From Lycorma delicatula (taxonomy: Eukaryota > Arthropoda > Insecta > Hemiptera > Fulgoridae): a stretch of 64,000 nt of DNA. Positions 1 through 13,516 of the stretch are shown here, in pieces. The DNA lies in NCBI RefSeq assembly GCF_047948215.1, contig NC_134467.1:34501020-34565019 (forward strand). The letters are read 5' to 3'. The notes below the pieces were generated by a model. It saw only the letters and a program-made list of their open reading frames with translations. It had not been told where the DNA came from and ran no database searches. Positions within the stretch are counted from its first letter, which is position 1; the number at the start of each line of letters is the position of its first letter. The translations under genes were made by a program, and so were the position numbers.

Positions 1-119
1 AAAGCGTCTACCAAAATATGTTCAGAAACGCTTAGTTTACCGCCTTTCCGCTATTTTAAAGTACCAATAGAAAGGGTTTGTCACTCCCCCCCCCCCCCCA
101 ACAAAAAAGAGACGAAAGT

Positions 120-690
120 TTGGAATAGTTAAATATATTTTAAAATATATACCCAAAAACTCTATGAATTACAGGTTAAAGAAATTTTTTTAGAAAGATT
201 TTTACATATCACTTATTATTTTAGCATTTTATTATTATTATATAAGTGAATTAATTAAGATGTACGAATTTTTAAGGGCAAAATCAATTGCTATAACTTG
301 CGTAAAGATTAAAATTGATGTGTATTAATCTCGATTCAACATAATCACTGTAAAAATTAAAATGACATGTCACCTGTTGTATTTAACAAAATCACTTGTA
401 TGTAAATTTGAATTTTTAAATATTTTATATAAGAAGTAGCTTTAAGTGTTAAAGAATTATTTTCTAATTTAGTTTGAATTTTTTTCTAATAATTTTAATT
501 ATTTTCAGGAAAGACATGAAATATAATTAATTTCTTTATAAAATGTGTACATACATCATATTAATCAGGAATAACATTATTTCATCTTATTTCATGGTGT
601 TGTTTTTTTTTTGTTTTTTTTTTTTTTTTTGACGAATGTATGAAAATCAGGTTATGTAAACAAAAACAAGTACATAAAATTAAAAATTCG
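120..690. repeat. Duplicated unit A, copy 1 (uninterrupted)
   Basis: This AT-rich non-coding stretch aligns by eye with 8455-8746 and then with 11002-11220. Shared landmarks are 'cataatcactgtaa' (340s and 8660s), 'atttaacaaaatca' (380s and 8700), 'ataattaatttctttataaa' (520s and 11080s) and 'gaaaatcaggt' (640s and 11180s). The second copy is split by a Helitron-like element and a LINE, so copy 1 shows the pre-insertion arrangement. It holds long A/T runs and no plausible gene. A C-run lies at 87-99. It could be part of a large unrecognised transposon or a segmental duplication. Confidence 0.7.
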
Positions 691-766
691 TAAAATACCC
701 ACGACGAAATAAACGTTAAGTAAAAAAAATATTAACTAGAAAGACAGAAGAAACATATATACTGCA

Positions 767-1008
767 GCGCTCCCTGGTGGCCTATAATTATAAAACTAAT
801 CTAAGAATTTTCTCTAAGGTGATACTGATGTAATGCAAAAAAACCGCGTCAAAATCGGCCCAGCCGTTTTAGAGAAACATATCGACAACAGCGCTCCCTG
901 GAGGCCTACAACTGTAAAACACGTCTAAGAATATGCTCTGAAGTGATAACTATGTAAACTAAAAAACCGCATCGAAATAGGTCCAGTAGTTTTAGAGGAA
1001 AATCGTAT

Positions 1009-1013
<5 letters not shown>
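767..1013. repeat. Two tandem copies of a 124-bp repeat
   Basis: Copies start at 767 and 891, each opening with 'gcgctccctgg' followed by 'ggcct' (one base differs) and closing with a variant of 'atcggnccagnngttttaga'. That closing phrase also occurs in the Helitron-like elements of this window ('aaatcggtccagtagttt'), so this is probably a relic of a related element. The start of each unit, read on the minus strand, resembles a CTCF core (see findings). The right edge runs into a microsatellite. Confidence 0.75.
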
Positions 1014-1054
<41 letters not shown>

Positions 1055-1063
1055 CACATACAT

Positions 1064-1096
<33 letters not shown>

Positions 1097-1108
1097 GACA
1101 GAGTGAGA
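1011..1108. repeat. Compound microsatellite (AC)n(AT)n(ACAT)n(AC)n
   Basis: Simple-sequence DNA made of AC runs, an AT run, ACAT repeats and a second AC run. It directly follows the 124-bp tandem repeat, a common arrangement at the ends of Helitron-like elements in insects. Open frames across it on the minus strand are Cys/Val/Tyr low-complexity artefacts and not genes. Confidence 0.9.
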
Positions 1109-1249
1109 AACACACACACAAAACCTCTTCCCCAAACGCATATACAATCTTAGTTCCGTCGTGGGTAAAAATTAGTAATGTAGACTTCGAAGCATTGGCA
1201 AAAAATATTATTTTTCGCAGGTTATTTACAAATATGTATATTATTTTTA

Positions 1250-3130
1250 TTAGTTTTGCACAAAATTTAAAAAATACCAATTTTTTATCGATTTATATAT
1301 AATTTCTCTTTATATATGTCTATAGCTGCTATCGCAGTATACGCTATATTGTTTTAGCCGTGAAAGTAAAACTAATATTTATATTTCTAAGGTTTGAAAT
1401 TTATTGATTCAAATATATTTTAAGATGTTTTGTGATTACTAAAGAAAATCAAAACTCCTATTCAATCTTTAATAGTAATAATGAATTAAATTAAAACAGT
1501 ACAAACATGCACACAAAAAAAAAAAAAATTACTACGAATTCATGTTTGTAACGAATTATCTTAGAAACTTCTAGAAGCATTCGAAGGTTATGTATAGCAG
1601 AGTTATGTCCGAATTTTTATTTATTTTATAAATATAATTTAACCAAACTTAGCTTTGTTTGCTTTCCTGGCTAACCTTGACTAATTAACATAGTAATGTT
1701 TTGAGTATTTAAATAATACATTCAATAATTATTGCAATTATTTGTCATTATTTAAATAATCAACACATTACTGTTAATTAGTGAAGGGTAGCGAGCGTAG
1801 GTTAAGTGTGGTTAATTTATATCTATAATTATAAGCAACAAACTTTGGTTTATTGTTTAAATAATAAAGTTTTGCTTTAATTAGTCGAGGTTAGCGAGCG
1901 AATCGAACGAAGATTAAGTTTGGTTAAATTATATTTATAAAGTAAATAAAAATTTGCACCTACACTGCTGTTATACATAACCAACATTCTAATTTACGTA
2001 TTAAAATCAAGTATTAAACATTATATAAAATTACACGCTTTTTATAATATGATAAAATTCGATATTAATTATGTAATTAAACCCTTACAGAGCTAATAAT
2101 AAATCATTATTTATAAATTAGTAGTGTAATTAATCTTAAATTAAAAATTAAATAACATATTTCATTTTTAAATTAATGTATTACAAATAAATAAAACCAT
2201 TAGCACAAATAATATATATATATATATACATACCCATCAGTTAAAACAAAATTATTTTTACTTGCATAAAACAACACGCACATTCATATTAGATTTCGTT
2301 AAAACATTGTTTCACGTCTACAACAATGGCAAGAGACTGATCAACGGAAATACTGTTACACACGTTCGTACATCTCCGCGTATAATCGTTCACTTTCGTT
2401 GTAGGTACGGTATACAACTACTTGTAGATTAATGTACATGTCTGTGCTGTACAGCTAGCTGTTTACGGTTTTAAATTTATTAAAAATATACACATACATA
2501 TATACGCGCCCGCACGCGCGCGCGCGCTCACACTCACTCGTATAGTCAAAAGAAATAAAAAAAAAGTAAAATTTTAAGATAAACAATTATTATAATTCCG
2601 ATTAAATCAAATTATTAAAAGAAAAAAAAAAGAATATTACATTTGTAAATACATACGTATTAATATTTTGTTTTATTATGAAAACATATTTATGTAAATA
2701 AACTATTATTTTAAAAAAAATAATAAGTTAACTTGAAATTAAATATTTACAGTATTCTAAAATGTTTCTTTTTGAAAATAATTTTGAAGCAATTTTTTAA
2801 TAAATATCAATTTATGTTGAATTTTTATAAAATATATTTAACATTTAGAAAGGAAAAAAATTTAGTTATATATAAAATAAAAGAAACAATTGTATATATT
2901 AATCCCAAAAAAAACTCATACTGGTAACGAATTCATTAAAACATTTGTAATATAAAACACTTGTTAGAGTTACGGAAAGGATTGCCAGAAATCAACTCTT
3001 ATTACAATTTTAAAGGGATATTAACCTAGATTCCAATTTAATTAAAAAAATTTCAAATAAACAGATTTAAAACCATCTAATATTGTAGTGCAGATAATAT
3101 TCTGCGGATTATTTTTCTCTCTCTGATGAT
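1250..3130. repeat. Duplicated unit B, copy 1
   Basis: About 1.9 kb of AT-rich non-coding DNA that aligns, diverged but collinear, with 31090-33070. Shared landmarks are 'tttttatcgatttatatata' at the left edge, 'gtaaaactaatattta', 'tattatataaaattacac', 'tatttcatttttaaat', 'tttttacttgcataaaa', 'atctccgcgta' and 'aaaggattgcca' near the right edge. The two copies differ by foldback insertions (1586-1982 here, 32427-32669 there) and microsatellites. No gene is visible, and open frames inside are low-complexity. Confidence 0.75.
1586..1982. mobile_element. Foldback MITE with about 65-bp terminal inverted repeats
   Basis: The left arm (1586-1651) begins 'ggttatgtata' and ends 'taatttaaccaaactta'. 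The right arm (1912-1982) is its inverse, ending 'tatacataacc'. An extra partial copy of the right arm sits at about 1790-1835. The flanks 'agcattcgaa' (1576-1585) and 'aacattctaa' (1983-1992) look like an imperfect 8-10 bp target duplication, which would suit a hAT- or MULE-type element. The paralogous position in unit B copy 2 (about 31610-31640) lacks it. No coding capacity. A related element lies at 32427-32669. Confidence 0.75.
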
Positions 3131-3400
3131 ATATATTACTATATTCTTTTCTCAAATAAATGTATAACAATTAAATGATTTATTTGTTAGACGAGTGACA
3201 GCAAAGAGGGGTCAGTATTGCAAACAAGTGAACGAAATCTCTCATTAATTCTAAACCGCCGATTATATTAACTTCAGCGACTAAGCAGTTTTAGGCGTTT
3301 TACAATTTTTTTTTAAAAATTCAGAAAAATTATTTTTCTTTCACTAAACATAAAATGTAATATATCATTTTTGTTTCAGAAAATAATGGATAGTAATAAA
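2000..3400. other. AT-rich non-coding DNA, no gene seen
   Basis: The right part of unit B copy 1 plus flank. It contains a (TA)n run near 2215, a purine-pyrimidine alternating stretch rich in CG/CA around 2505-2535, and many A/T homopolymers. A 64-codon frame at 2733-2927 is Lys/Ile/Asn low-complexity without family resemblance, so I do not call it a gene. Confidence 0.6.
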
Positions 3401-3430
3401 CTAGCAGACCCGGCAATGCTTCGCTATTGC

Positions 3431-5600
<2,170 letters not shown>

Positions 5601-5649
5601 TATAATAAAAAAGTCTATTTATATATTTGTTTGTGTGTTTCGTAAATAT

Positions 5650-5920
5650 CTCGACACCGGCCCCACCTAGCGGGTATAGTTTTTGCAAAAATATTTATTT
5701 TCACGTAACTAATATTCATATTTTGAATACGAACCAAATCGGTCCATAAATATAATTTTTCTATATATCTCAACCCCAGCAACATCTAGCGGTTCCATTT
5801 TTAGCAGACATAATTCTTTGTTTCCATGTAAGTAAAATGTATTCTGAATATGAGGCAAATCGGACCATAAATACAATTTTTCGAAATATCTCAATGCCAG
5901 CGCCACCTAGCGGTTCCAAA
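5650..5920. repeat. Three ~120-bp repeats, each with a 'ccacctagcgg'-type motif
   Basis: Three diverged units lie inside Helitron-like E1. Each has a line 'aaatatctc', then a short GC-rich motif (5659-5674, 5776-5796, 5897-5917), then 'atgtaa...aat..attctgaat' and 'aaatcgg.ccataaat'. The periods between motifs are 119 and 121 bases. The same unit occurs in Helitron-like E3 (21340-21640). The GC-rich motif is discussed under findings as a possible CTCF-type site. Confidence 0.8.
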
Positions 5921-6046
5921 CTAATTCAGAAACCTTCAATGGCATGCGTCCAACCATTCCCCAAAGTTTCACTGCTATCGGATCAACGTTTTAGGAGGGC
6001 ATATGAGACATACAGACAGACAAACATTCATTTTTATATACATAAT

Positions 6047-8454
6047 CTTGATGAAATATCAACAAAACAAAATTCACTTTCGAATGTTTCAGTTCACATG
6101 AACCAAACAAACACTACCATAACCAACCTTCTATTATATACCAAATGTTCAAAATTTTTTTATTGATCAAGAAAATATACACTTTTTGCTACCTTACACT
6201 ACCAGGAAAAATAGAATTAAATTATTGATACACTATATACGACATTTTGGATCTCTTAAGAACCCAAACTGAATTCATCCTCCGTATCTTCATGGCAATT
6301 TGATTTTCTACCTGACTTATTGGGCCTTAGAACATGTGGAAACACTGTGGATGAACACCACAGTTTCAACCTGGGTACCAAAAATGACAGCGGGATTTTT
6401 TCTGGGAATAGAAAAGACCAGGAACAACCGAAATCTGCACAAAACGCAATTTGATTCCTTGGAAGCGTACACGTTGATGTCCTAAATCTTGTGATTATTT
6501 TTTTAGAAGATTACAAAATGTGTCAGAAAAAAAACAGATAGAAATATGCCAAAGAGTGATTGTTCTTCTATGGACAGTTGTTAATGTCAGGATACATTAC
6601 TTTCTTCAACAAATAATTCTCAACTACATTCTTCTTCAACTAATAATTCTTCTGCCTCAGGAAGATAGGCTCTACCCATTACGTTTCTAATCGTTGCTAT
6701 TATCATTTCCCAAATTAGTTTGAGTAGGTTCGAACAATTCTTCACTACTCGAAGTTATACCGGATATCGAATATCTAAACTAGCAGAATATTATAGAAAT
6801 CAAATTAATGTATATCCGCATTTTTTTCGCCGTCTAAATTACGTAAATAATCACGAATTCGACAAGTTCTTGATATTTCACTCATATTTGGTATCCAAAA
6901 AGCAGATGAAAAGTTTCAATTTAAGTTAAAAATCGCAAAAAATAGGAAAACAATGAAGCAATAAAAAGTCCTTTTCGGTACGCCGGAAGACGGAGGTAGA
7001 TTTCGACCGGTGCTACTAGATAAAAAATATTTCCACCTTAAAATTAAGAAAAACTACAAATTTACTCAATATAACAATGGAAGCATGTGAAAAAAATTTC
7101 ACATGTTTAGCAAACGACAAGCCCCATCTTCTTACAATTCCAGCAACATTTTAGTCATCCCTTGCCATAATAGTTAGTCATATCAAAAATTGTTCATGAC
7201 AAAAGATTTAGTTAATGTTTAGATGACTAACGACCACTTAAAAACACATTCAATACTGTGTATATTAAGGGAAGTATGACATTTTTGGCTTCGAAACCCC
7301 ATTTTTTGCACTCCGTGGGCCAATGGTTGGTCATATCAAAAAACTTTACTTAAGATACCTTTTAGGCCCTTATCCAAAGAATAGGAGGAAGTTTATAATT
7401 TTATAGCGACATTTTTTTGTCGAAAAAGCCTCCATTTCCACCCCATGGCTAGATTTTGCTCATTAAGCGAGATTTCAACCGAGATTTCTGGTCGTTATAT
7501 TTTATACATCAATTTTGAAGTGATTGGACCAAAATTATATGAATTTTTGAACTGACGGTGGTTTTGGGGTCTGGGGTTTTGAAATGTGAAGATATGTCGA
7601 AATTTTTCGGAAGTCGAAACATGGTATCCATTACAATAAGTAGCTTTCTTATGAAATTTACCTAAGTAACTAATAGCTGATTAGAAAAAACATGCTCTTA
7701 TTTTGTTGGTCTGCCAATCATATATAATATGCTAAAATTTATAAATAATAGGTATTTTTATAGAACACCTTTTCTTCTTTTAAATGTTATACAAAACATT
7801 AATTAAATTGTCTCCAAATTAAAGAAGCTGTAAGAGAATTAGAATTGACCGATGGGATGGGTTGTATATGTGACTTTAGCAGTTGAGACGCTCGGAAATG
7901 CATTCGCGACGCTTAGCAGATGCAGTTTTAAAAGCCTGAGACCTTGAAACAGACAAATGCACGGCAAGATGAATTTTGATCTCACCCAGTCGGTAGTACA
8001 TTCATCTTCCGGGAATGTTAACCCTCCCTAAAATAAGGGTACTATGAGAGAGAAAGTGGTGACGTATATAACACCTTATTTGGCTGGGCCTAGTACGCCC
8101 CGAAGAAAAGGACGCTATATTGGTGATTAGGAGAAATTTTTTCGGATAACTTTCTCCAAACAATGTTGACGGATTAGATGGATTGAAATTTGGTACCGGC
8201 TTATGTGGAATGGATTTCAGACGTAAGAAATTAGTGGGGAGGTTTGCTTAGCAGATATGCTAGGTGGCTCGGAAAGAGGAAGGTTGCTGTACTAACGCAA
8301 CAGATCACGCTCCGGACTGAAGAAATTACAAATACGGTCCTGGTCTGGTGAAAACTTGAAACTTGGGTTTTTATTGGATAAGAACCTCACATGAACAAAC
8401 GATACTAAACGGTTAGTGCTAATAGAAGGTTTTTTACTCTCTCCCTCTACAAAA
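6047..8454. other. No recognised gene; probable repeat-derived DNA
   Basis: About 2.4 kb in which I recognise no protein family on either strand. Frames of 60-70 codons at 6300-6485 and 6720-6929 have no motif or homologue that I can name. From 6960 to 7640 the text has the style of transposon non-coding tails, with phrases repeating in slightly changed form such as 'tggtcatatcaaaaa'. From 7840 to 8430 base composition is more balanced and could be an LTR or other repeat seen once in the window. Confidence 0.4.
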
Positions 8455-8746
8455 AAAATGATAATAAAATTTTATATCCAAAATATATATCCAATAATCT
8501 TTCTATGAAATCGGGTTCAAGACATTTATATAGCAATATTTTTATTATTATTATTAGATAAGTTAGAAACTAATTAAGAGGTATGAAATTTTAAATGCAA
8601 AATCATTTGCTATATTTTCGTAAAGATTAAATTTTACATATAATAACCTCGATTTCACATAATCACTGTAAGAAATTCAATGATATGTCAATTATTTTAT
8701 TTAACAAAATCATTTTATGTATATTTGAATTTTCAAATATTTTGTA
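8455..8746. repeat. Duplicated unit A, copy 2, left part
   Basis: Aligns with 120-430 of this window: 'ctatgaa', 'attattattattagataag', 'cgtaaagatt', 'cataatcactgtaa', 'tatttaacaaaatca' and 'atatttgaatttt'. It is cut at 8746/8747 by Helitron-like E2 and resumes at 11002. Confidence 0.7.
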
Positions 8747-9617
8747 CTAGCAGATCCGGCAATGCTTCGCTATTACTAGATTTGAGTATACATACAGATT
8801 ATATATAGCTTAATATATAGGTAGTTAGGTATAAAATGCCGGCCTCCGTGACGCGAGTGGTAGCGTCTCAGTCTTTCACCCGGAAATTCTGGGTTCGAAT
8901 CCCGGTCTCACACGCTACAAAATACTCATCTCATCCTCTACGGGAAGAATTGCTTGACTCCGGACCCGGAGGTTAAACAAAAACAAAAAAAAAGTAGATA
9001 TTGATTAAATGAACATAATTGAAAGTTTGAAAAACATTAATAAAATGAACATTACAGATTTTCACAAATTTTAACCTTTCACTTTTCCCGCTTTTCTTTT
9101 CTCCCTTTCTCCATTTACATTTTACATATTCAGTCTTCCTTACCCCATTCCCCCTTCCACCACGTTCAATTATTTCCCCTTTCCCCTTTTATTTTTTTCA
9201 TATCTCGTTTTCCTTTTTTCCCCAATTTTTTTTTTAATTTCCTCTTCTTCCTTTTTATGTCTTCTTCTCTTTTACCTTTTTCGATTTTTCCCTTTCTCCC
9301 TTTTTTCCCACTCGTAAATCGGTCCAGTAAATTTTTAGTCTATAGCGAAAATAAATATCGGAAACATTGAAATGGAATCGTAAAATATTTATTATAACGT
9401 GTGTTGCTTTTACGACCAACAGATGGCGCTGCTTTTTCAAAAAAAAAAATTGTTATCTGTCTAAGGTATGATATATTACTTAAAGAAATAGTAGATATAT
9501 AAAAACACGCGCGTAATCGAATGCAACGTTGTGTAAAAATTTTTCAAAGCAGTCGGTGAAGAACTTTCGGAAATTTATAATTTTAAACTAAAGAACATTT
9601 AAATTTTTATTTATATA
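8747..9617 (-). mobile_element. Helitron-like non-autonomous element E2, with a SINE inside
   Basis: The plus strand begins with 'ctagcagatccggcaatgct' after an A and ends '...tttatttatataga' near 9617. In minus orientation this is TC...CTAG with a T following. The core holds a pyrimidine-rich tract (about 9060-9320), 'aaatcggtccagtaaattt' and 'ccaacagatggcgctg' (9416-9431). SINE-A1 is inserted at 8838-8993. The Helitron itself interrupts unit A copy 2, for which 120-690 provides the empty-site comparison. Confidence 0.7.
8838..8993 (+). mobile_element. SINE-A1, tRNA-derived
   Basis: The head is tRNA-like: A box around 'gcgagtggtagcgtctca' (8853-8870) and B box 'gggttcgaatcccgg' (8891-8905). 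The tail ends 'cggacccggaggttaaaca' followed by an A-rich run. About 155 bp long. An RNA polymerase III internal promoter is expected from the boxes. It sits within Helitron-like E2, so it is younger than that insertion. Confidence 0.85.
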
Positions 9618-9639
9618 GAAGATAAGTAAGATAAGATAA

Positions 9640-11001
9640 GTTATAGGGGAATTTCCGTCAGACTTCAAAAAAAGTGTTATAGTAATGATACCTAAGAAAG
9701 CAGGGGCAGATGAATGTGACGAATACAGAACAATTAGTTTAACTAGTCATGCATCAAAAATCTTAACTAGAATTTTATACAGAAGAATTGAGAGGAGAGT
9801 GGAGGAAGTGTTAGGAGAAGACCAATTTGGTTTCAGGAAAAGTATAGGGACGAGGGAAGCAATTTTAGGCCTCAGATTAATAGTAGAAGGAAGATTAAAG
9901 AAAAACAAACCAACATACTTGGCGTTTATAGACTTACAAAAGGCATTCGATAACGTAGACTACAATAAAATTTTCAGCATTTTAAAAAAATTAGGGTTCA
10001 AATACAGAGATAGAAGAACAATTGCTAACATGTACAGGAACCAAACAGCAACAGTAATAATTGAAGAACATAAGAAAGAAGCCGTAATAAGAAAGGGAGT
10101 CCGACATGGATGATCCCTATCTCCGTTACTTTTTAATCTTTACATGGCACTAGCAGTTAATGATGTTAAAGAACAATTTAGATTCGGAGTAACAGTACAA
10201 GGTGAAAAGATAAAGATGCTACGATTTGCTGATGATATAGTAATTCTAGCCGAGAGTAAAAAGGATTTAGAAGAAACAATGAACGGCATAGATGAAGTCC
10301 TACGCAAGAACTATCGCATGAAAATAAACAAGGACAAAACTAAAGTAATGAAATGTAGTAGAAATAACAAAGATGGACTACTGAATGTGAAAATAGGAGG
10401 AGAAAAGATTATGGAGGTAGAAGAATTTTGTTATTTGGGAAGTAGAATTACTAAACATTGACGAAGCAGGAGCGATATAAAATGCCGAATATCACATGCA
10501 CGAGCCTTCAGTAAGAAATATAATTTGTTTACATCAAAAATTAATTTAAATGTCGGGAAAAGATTTTTGAAAGTGTATGTTTGGAATGTCGCAAAACAAG
10601 TCCAATGTAAACTTGGACAATCGGAGTATCTGAGAAGAAAAGATTGGAAGCTTTTGAAATGTGGTGCTATAGGAGAATGTTAAAAGTCAGATGGGTGGAT
10701 AAAGTGACAAATGAAGAGGTATTGCGACAAATAGATGAAGAAAGAAGCATTTGGAAAAATATAGTTAAAAGAAGAGACAGATTTATAGGCCACATACTAA
10801 GGCATCCTGGAATAGTCGCTTTAATATTGGAAGGACAGGAAGAAGGGAAAATTTGTGTAGGCAGGCCACGTTTGGAATATGTAAAACAAATTGTTACGGA
10901 AGTAGGATGTAGAGGGTATACTGAAATGAAACGACTAGTACTAGATAGGGAATCTTGGAGAGCTGCATCAATCCAGTTAAATGACTGAAGACAAAAAAAA
11001 A
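9640..11001 (+). mobile_element. LINE-A copy 1 (BovB/RTE-like), 5'-truncated, broken
   Basis: Non-LTR retrotransposon reverse transcriptase, truncated within the RT domain. Readable segments are 9685-10113 (fingers and palm up to 'VRHG'), 10144-10461 (containing the FADD catalytic motif) and 10644-10988 (C-terminal region with the 'AFEMWCYRRMLK' block). A stop replaces the Cys codon of the RQGCSLSP motif at about 10111. Another stop follows 'ITKH' at about 10459, and local deletions lie around 10490 and 10590. It ends in the family hairpin 'cagttaaatgactg' (10974-10987) and poly-A. Direct repeats 'agaagataagt' (9617-9627 and 11002-11012) flank it, with about 20 bases of GATAAG-like filler at the 5' side. 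A non-functional copy. Confidence 0.9.
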
Positions 11002-11220
11002 AGAAGATAAGTTGTGTCGTTCGTACGTGGTAATTAATTATTTTATAAAGTCGCTTACATTCAGGAAAGAAGTAAAATATAATTAATTTCTTTATAAAAT
11101 GAGTATTTTCATTAAACAGTAACGAAATTATTTCGTAGTGGTTTTTTTTCTTATTGCTTACAATTTGAAAACAAGAAACGAAAATCAGGTCATGTAAAGA
11201 AAAAAAAATAACATAAGGGA
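11002..11220. repeat. Duplicated unit A, copy 2, right part
   Basis: Resumes the alignment with unit A copy 1 (about 440-690): 'attcaggaaag', 'ataattaatttctttataaa', then a T-run and 'gaaaatcaggtcatgtaaa'. Homology fades after about 11220. Confidence 0.65.
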
Positions 11221-12640
11221 GGTAAAGAGTGTATGAGAGAGTTGACAATATTGTTAAACGGAAAAGAAGAAAATACATGAAATTGCATTCATAAATGACT
11301 GTTGCTCTTGTTTCGTATGAGTGCATTGAAAATATTCTGTGTAGTTTTACAATGAAATACATGGTATGTCAGAAAATCGTAATATATACTAAACATGAAC
11401 AGAACAAATCCCCATACTACTATTCTTAAAGATTGCTCTTTACTAACATGAAATTTCCTTTTAAATCTCTTCAGCCGCTGGTTTGTTGTTTATTACCTTT
11501 TGTCTACACATCAAAACGTTCTATATATTGATGATGAGACGAAGTAAACTGGGAATCCAAGTGTTTATTACAAAGAGTAAAGATTATGTGTAAATTATCT
11601 TTGTCATTCGTGTTTTTATGTGTGTTTCCCTACGTACTTGTATTTCAGTGTGTTTTCATATATACCAGGGCTTTTATAAATTATCTTAAAATTTTTAAAT
11701 ATATAATTATATTATAGTCATTTATTACTCATGAAAATTTGAATAGATGCACAGTATTTTGATTTAGGATATTTGAAGTACAGTTGGCATTACTAACAGT
11801 ACATTGGAGGGGTTATTATACCGAGAATGGGTGTCGTAGATGAAAAAAAATCCACCATCTTTGTTGCACTGCGGTTATTAACTGTCTGTTCTTTTTTTAT
11901 TTTTTTTAAGTTTTAAAAAAACTATTTTTCAGTATTCATTACCAATAACTTTTTTCTATTTTATATATTAAAAAAAATCTTGTACTTATAAAGATATAGT
12001 TGCATATTGGAATGAACAACGATTTAAAATAATTAAAGTTTACAACAAAATAATTGGAGAAAATTTAAAGTCGAGTAGGTATACTTTATACCTACTTTGC
12101 CCAAACGGTTTTTTTGCCCAGACGGGCAAAAAAGTTTCTTTTGCCCGGGCAAAGTTTCTTTGCCCAAACGGTACGTAATTATGAAAACATCAAAATAAAC
12201 TTGAAGAAAATAAAAATCACAGTTCGTTCGGAATATTTCAAAAAAGGCTATCGTAAAATTTTTAACATTCATTACGTTTTGAGGTTACAGTATTACGAAT
12301 GTACTATTCACGTATGAAATAGTTTAGCTCAAAAATTTCAAAAGTAAAATTTATTAAATTTTGTGGCTCAAAGATATTCAAAACTACTTAATCAATTTCA
12401 CTGAAATTTACATAAGCTGTAGTAGAATATCTGAAGTTGTGCATGTGAAAGTTAGATGAAAATTAGTTGAATTATTCATGAGGTAGGCTCAATTAAAAGA
12501 CGAAAACGGCAACATAACCTCAATTTGAGGTTACGTTGACTGTGTAATGGTGTATTTTTCATACGCGTTTATACAGTGAGTCACAGTAGTAAATCGAAAC
12601 ATGTTGCTTATGTATAGGATCTACTCGTTAATGGTAGGTA
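11221..12640. other. No gene seen
   Basis: AT-rich, apparently non-coding. A cluster of GCCC/GGGC hairpins is listed separately at 12093-12172. A long minus-strand open frame (10667-11362) overlapping its left edge is the antisense of LINE-A1 running into low-complexity sequence. Confidence 0.5.
12093..12172. repeat. Cluster of TTTGCCC/GGGCAAA hairpin repeats
   Basis: Within 80 bases 'tttgcccaaacggt' occurs twice in the same direction (start and end). Between them are two perfect hairpins, 'ttgcccagacgggcaa' and 'ctttgcccgggcaaag'. Surrounding DNA is AT-rich and lacks this motif. It may be the core of a small palindromic element. No coding potential. Confidence 0.6.
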
Positions 12641-13516
12641 CAAGGTTTGTTTAGAAAATAATAGAACATTTTTCAATACGCGCCAACGGAGATATTTAGT
12701 GACGTGTGGTTGGCAGCATTGTGTTCCGCATAACGTCTTTGGTAGCCAAACTCGTTTAGTTTTCGTGTTATTGTTATTTGAGTGCAACGTGTTTAAGTGA
12801 TAGTTATAGCGATTTTTGTAATGTGCGATTTTGGGGAGCAACAATGGAACGTAAAATTTTGCGTGAAACTGGGGAAATCTTTTACAGATACCTTTAAACT
12901 TTTGAAACCACTTTACGGAGATGACGCTCTGGATCGTATGCACTGTTATAAAGGGTTATCACGATTTAAAAGTAGTCGTCAGTCAATTGAAGATGACTCT
13001 CGACGACCAGGAAGGCCTTCAAATTCAACAGATTACACCTATGTTCAGAAAATCAATCTTCTGGTGGCTGAAATTGTCCGATTGACTGTTAGAGAACTTG
13101 CAGAAGAGATTAGCATGTCAATTGGATCATGTCATAACATTTTGTTTGAAAAATTTAACTTGCATCGAGTTTCAGTAGTTTTTCCCTCGTTTGAGGACCG
13201 AATAGCAGTAAGTACATCGACTGGAAGTTTGTCGGCAACTTCTTGAACAAACTTTTTGAACTTAATGGAAGACGAAAGCTGGGTTTACGTTTACAACATT
13301 GAGACAAAAGTTAAATCATCACGAAGGATCGGCAAAGAATCTCCAAGCCCCAAAAAAGTTCATCACTCTTGATATGCTATGTTTTTTTTTCCAATTTAAT
13401 GGAATTGTGAATTTTTAATTCTTGCCTCGAGGTAAAACCGAGGCAAAAAATGTGAACCGTGCATTATTTTCAAGGTGTTTTACAACGGTTACCTAAAAAA
13501 ATCCGCAAAAAGGGCA
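12640..13516 (+). mobile_element. Mariner-like transposase gene, frameshifted and 3'-truncated
   Basis: The frame 12797-13246 gives the N-terminal helix-turn-helix region of a mariner transposase. Readable blocks are 'VKLGKSFTDTFKLLKPLYGD', a 'RFK..R.SIEDD.R.GRPS' line and 'VRELAEEISMSIGSCHNIL', about 115 recognisable residues. After a frame change, 13265-13360 still encodes the first catalytic region (DESWV.VY..ETK) and 'SPSPKKVHHS', and 13400-13510 encodes remnants of the next block. The second and third catalytic aspartates are missing, because a LINE-A tail interrupts at 13517 and nothing recognisable follows it. Inactive. Confidence 0.85.

Noticed and set aside
6300..6929. Two 60-69 codon frames as possible small genes
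   Set aside because: No recognisable motif, no codon or conservation evidence, and they lie in repeat-like DNA. Such lengths are expected by chance over 64 kb.
8838..8910. True tRNA gene
   Set aside because: A and B boxes are present, but the acceptor stem and cloverleaf do not close, and the sequence continues into a SINE body with an A-rich tail. The same holds for the other SINE-A and SINE-B heads.
10667..11362. 231-codon minus-strand frame
   Set aside because: It is antisense to LINE-A1 and extends into AT-rich low-complexity DNA. No family resemblance.
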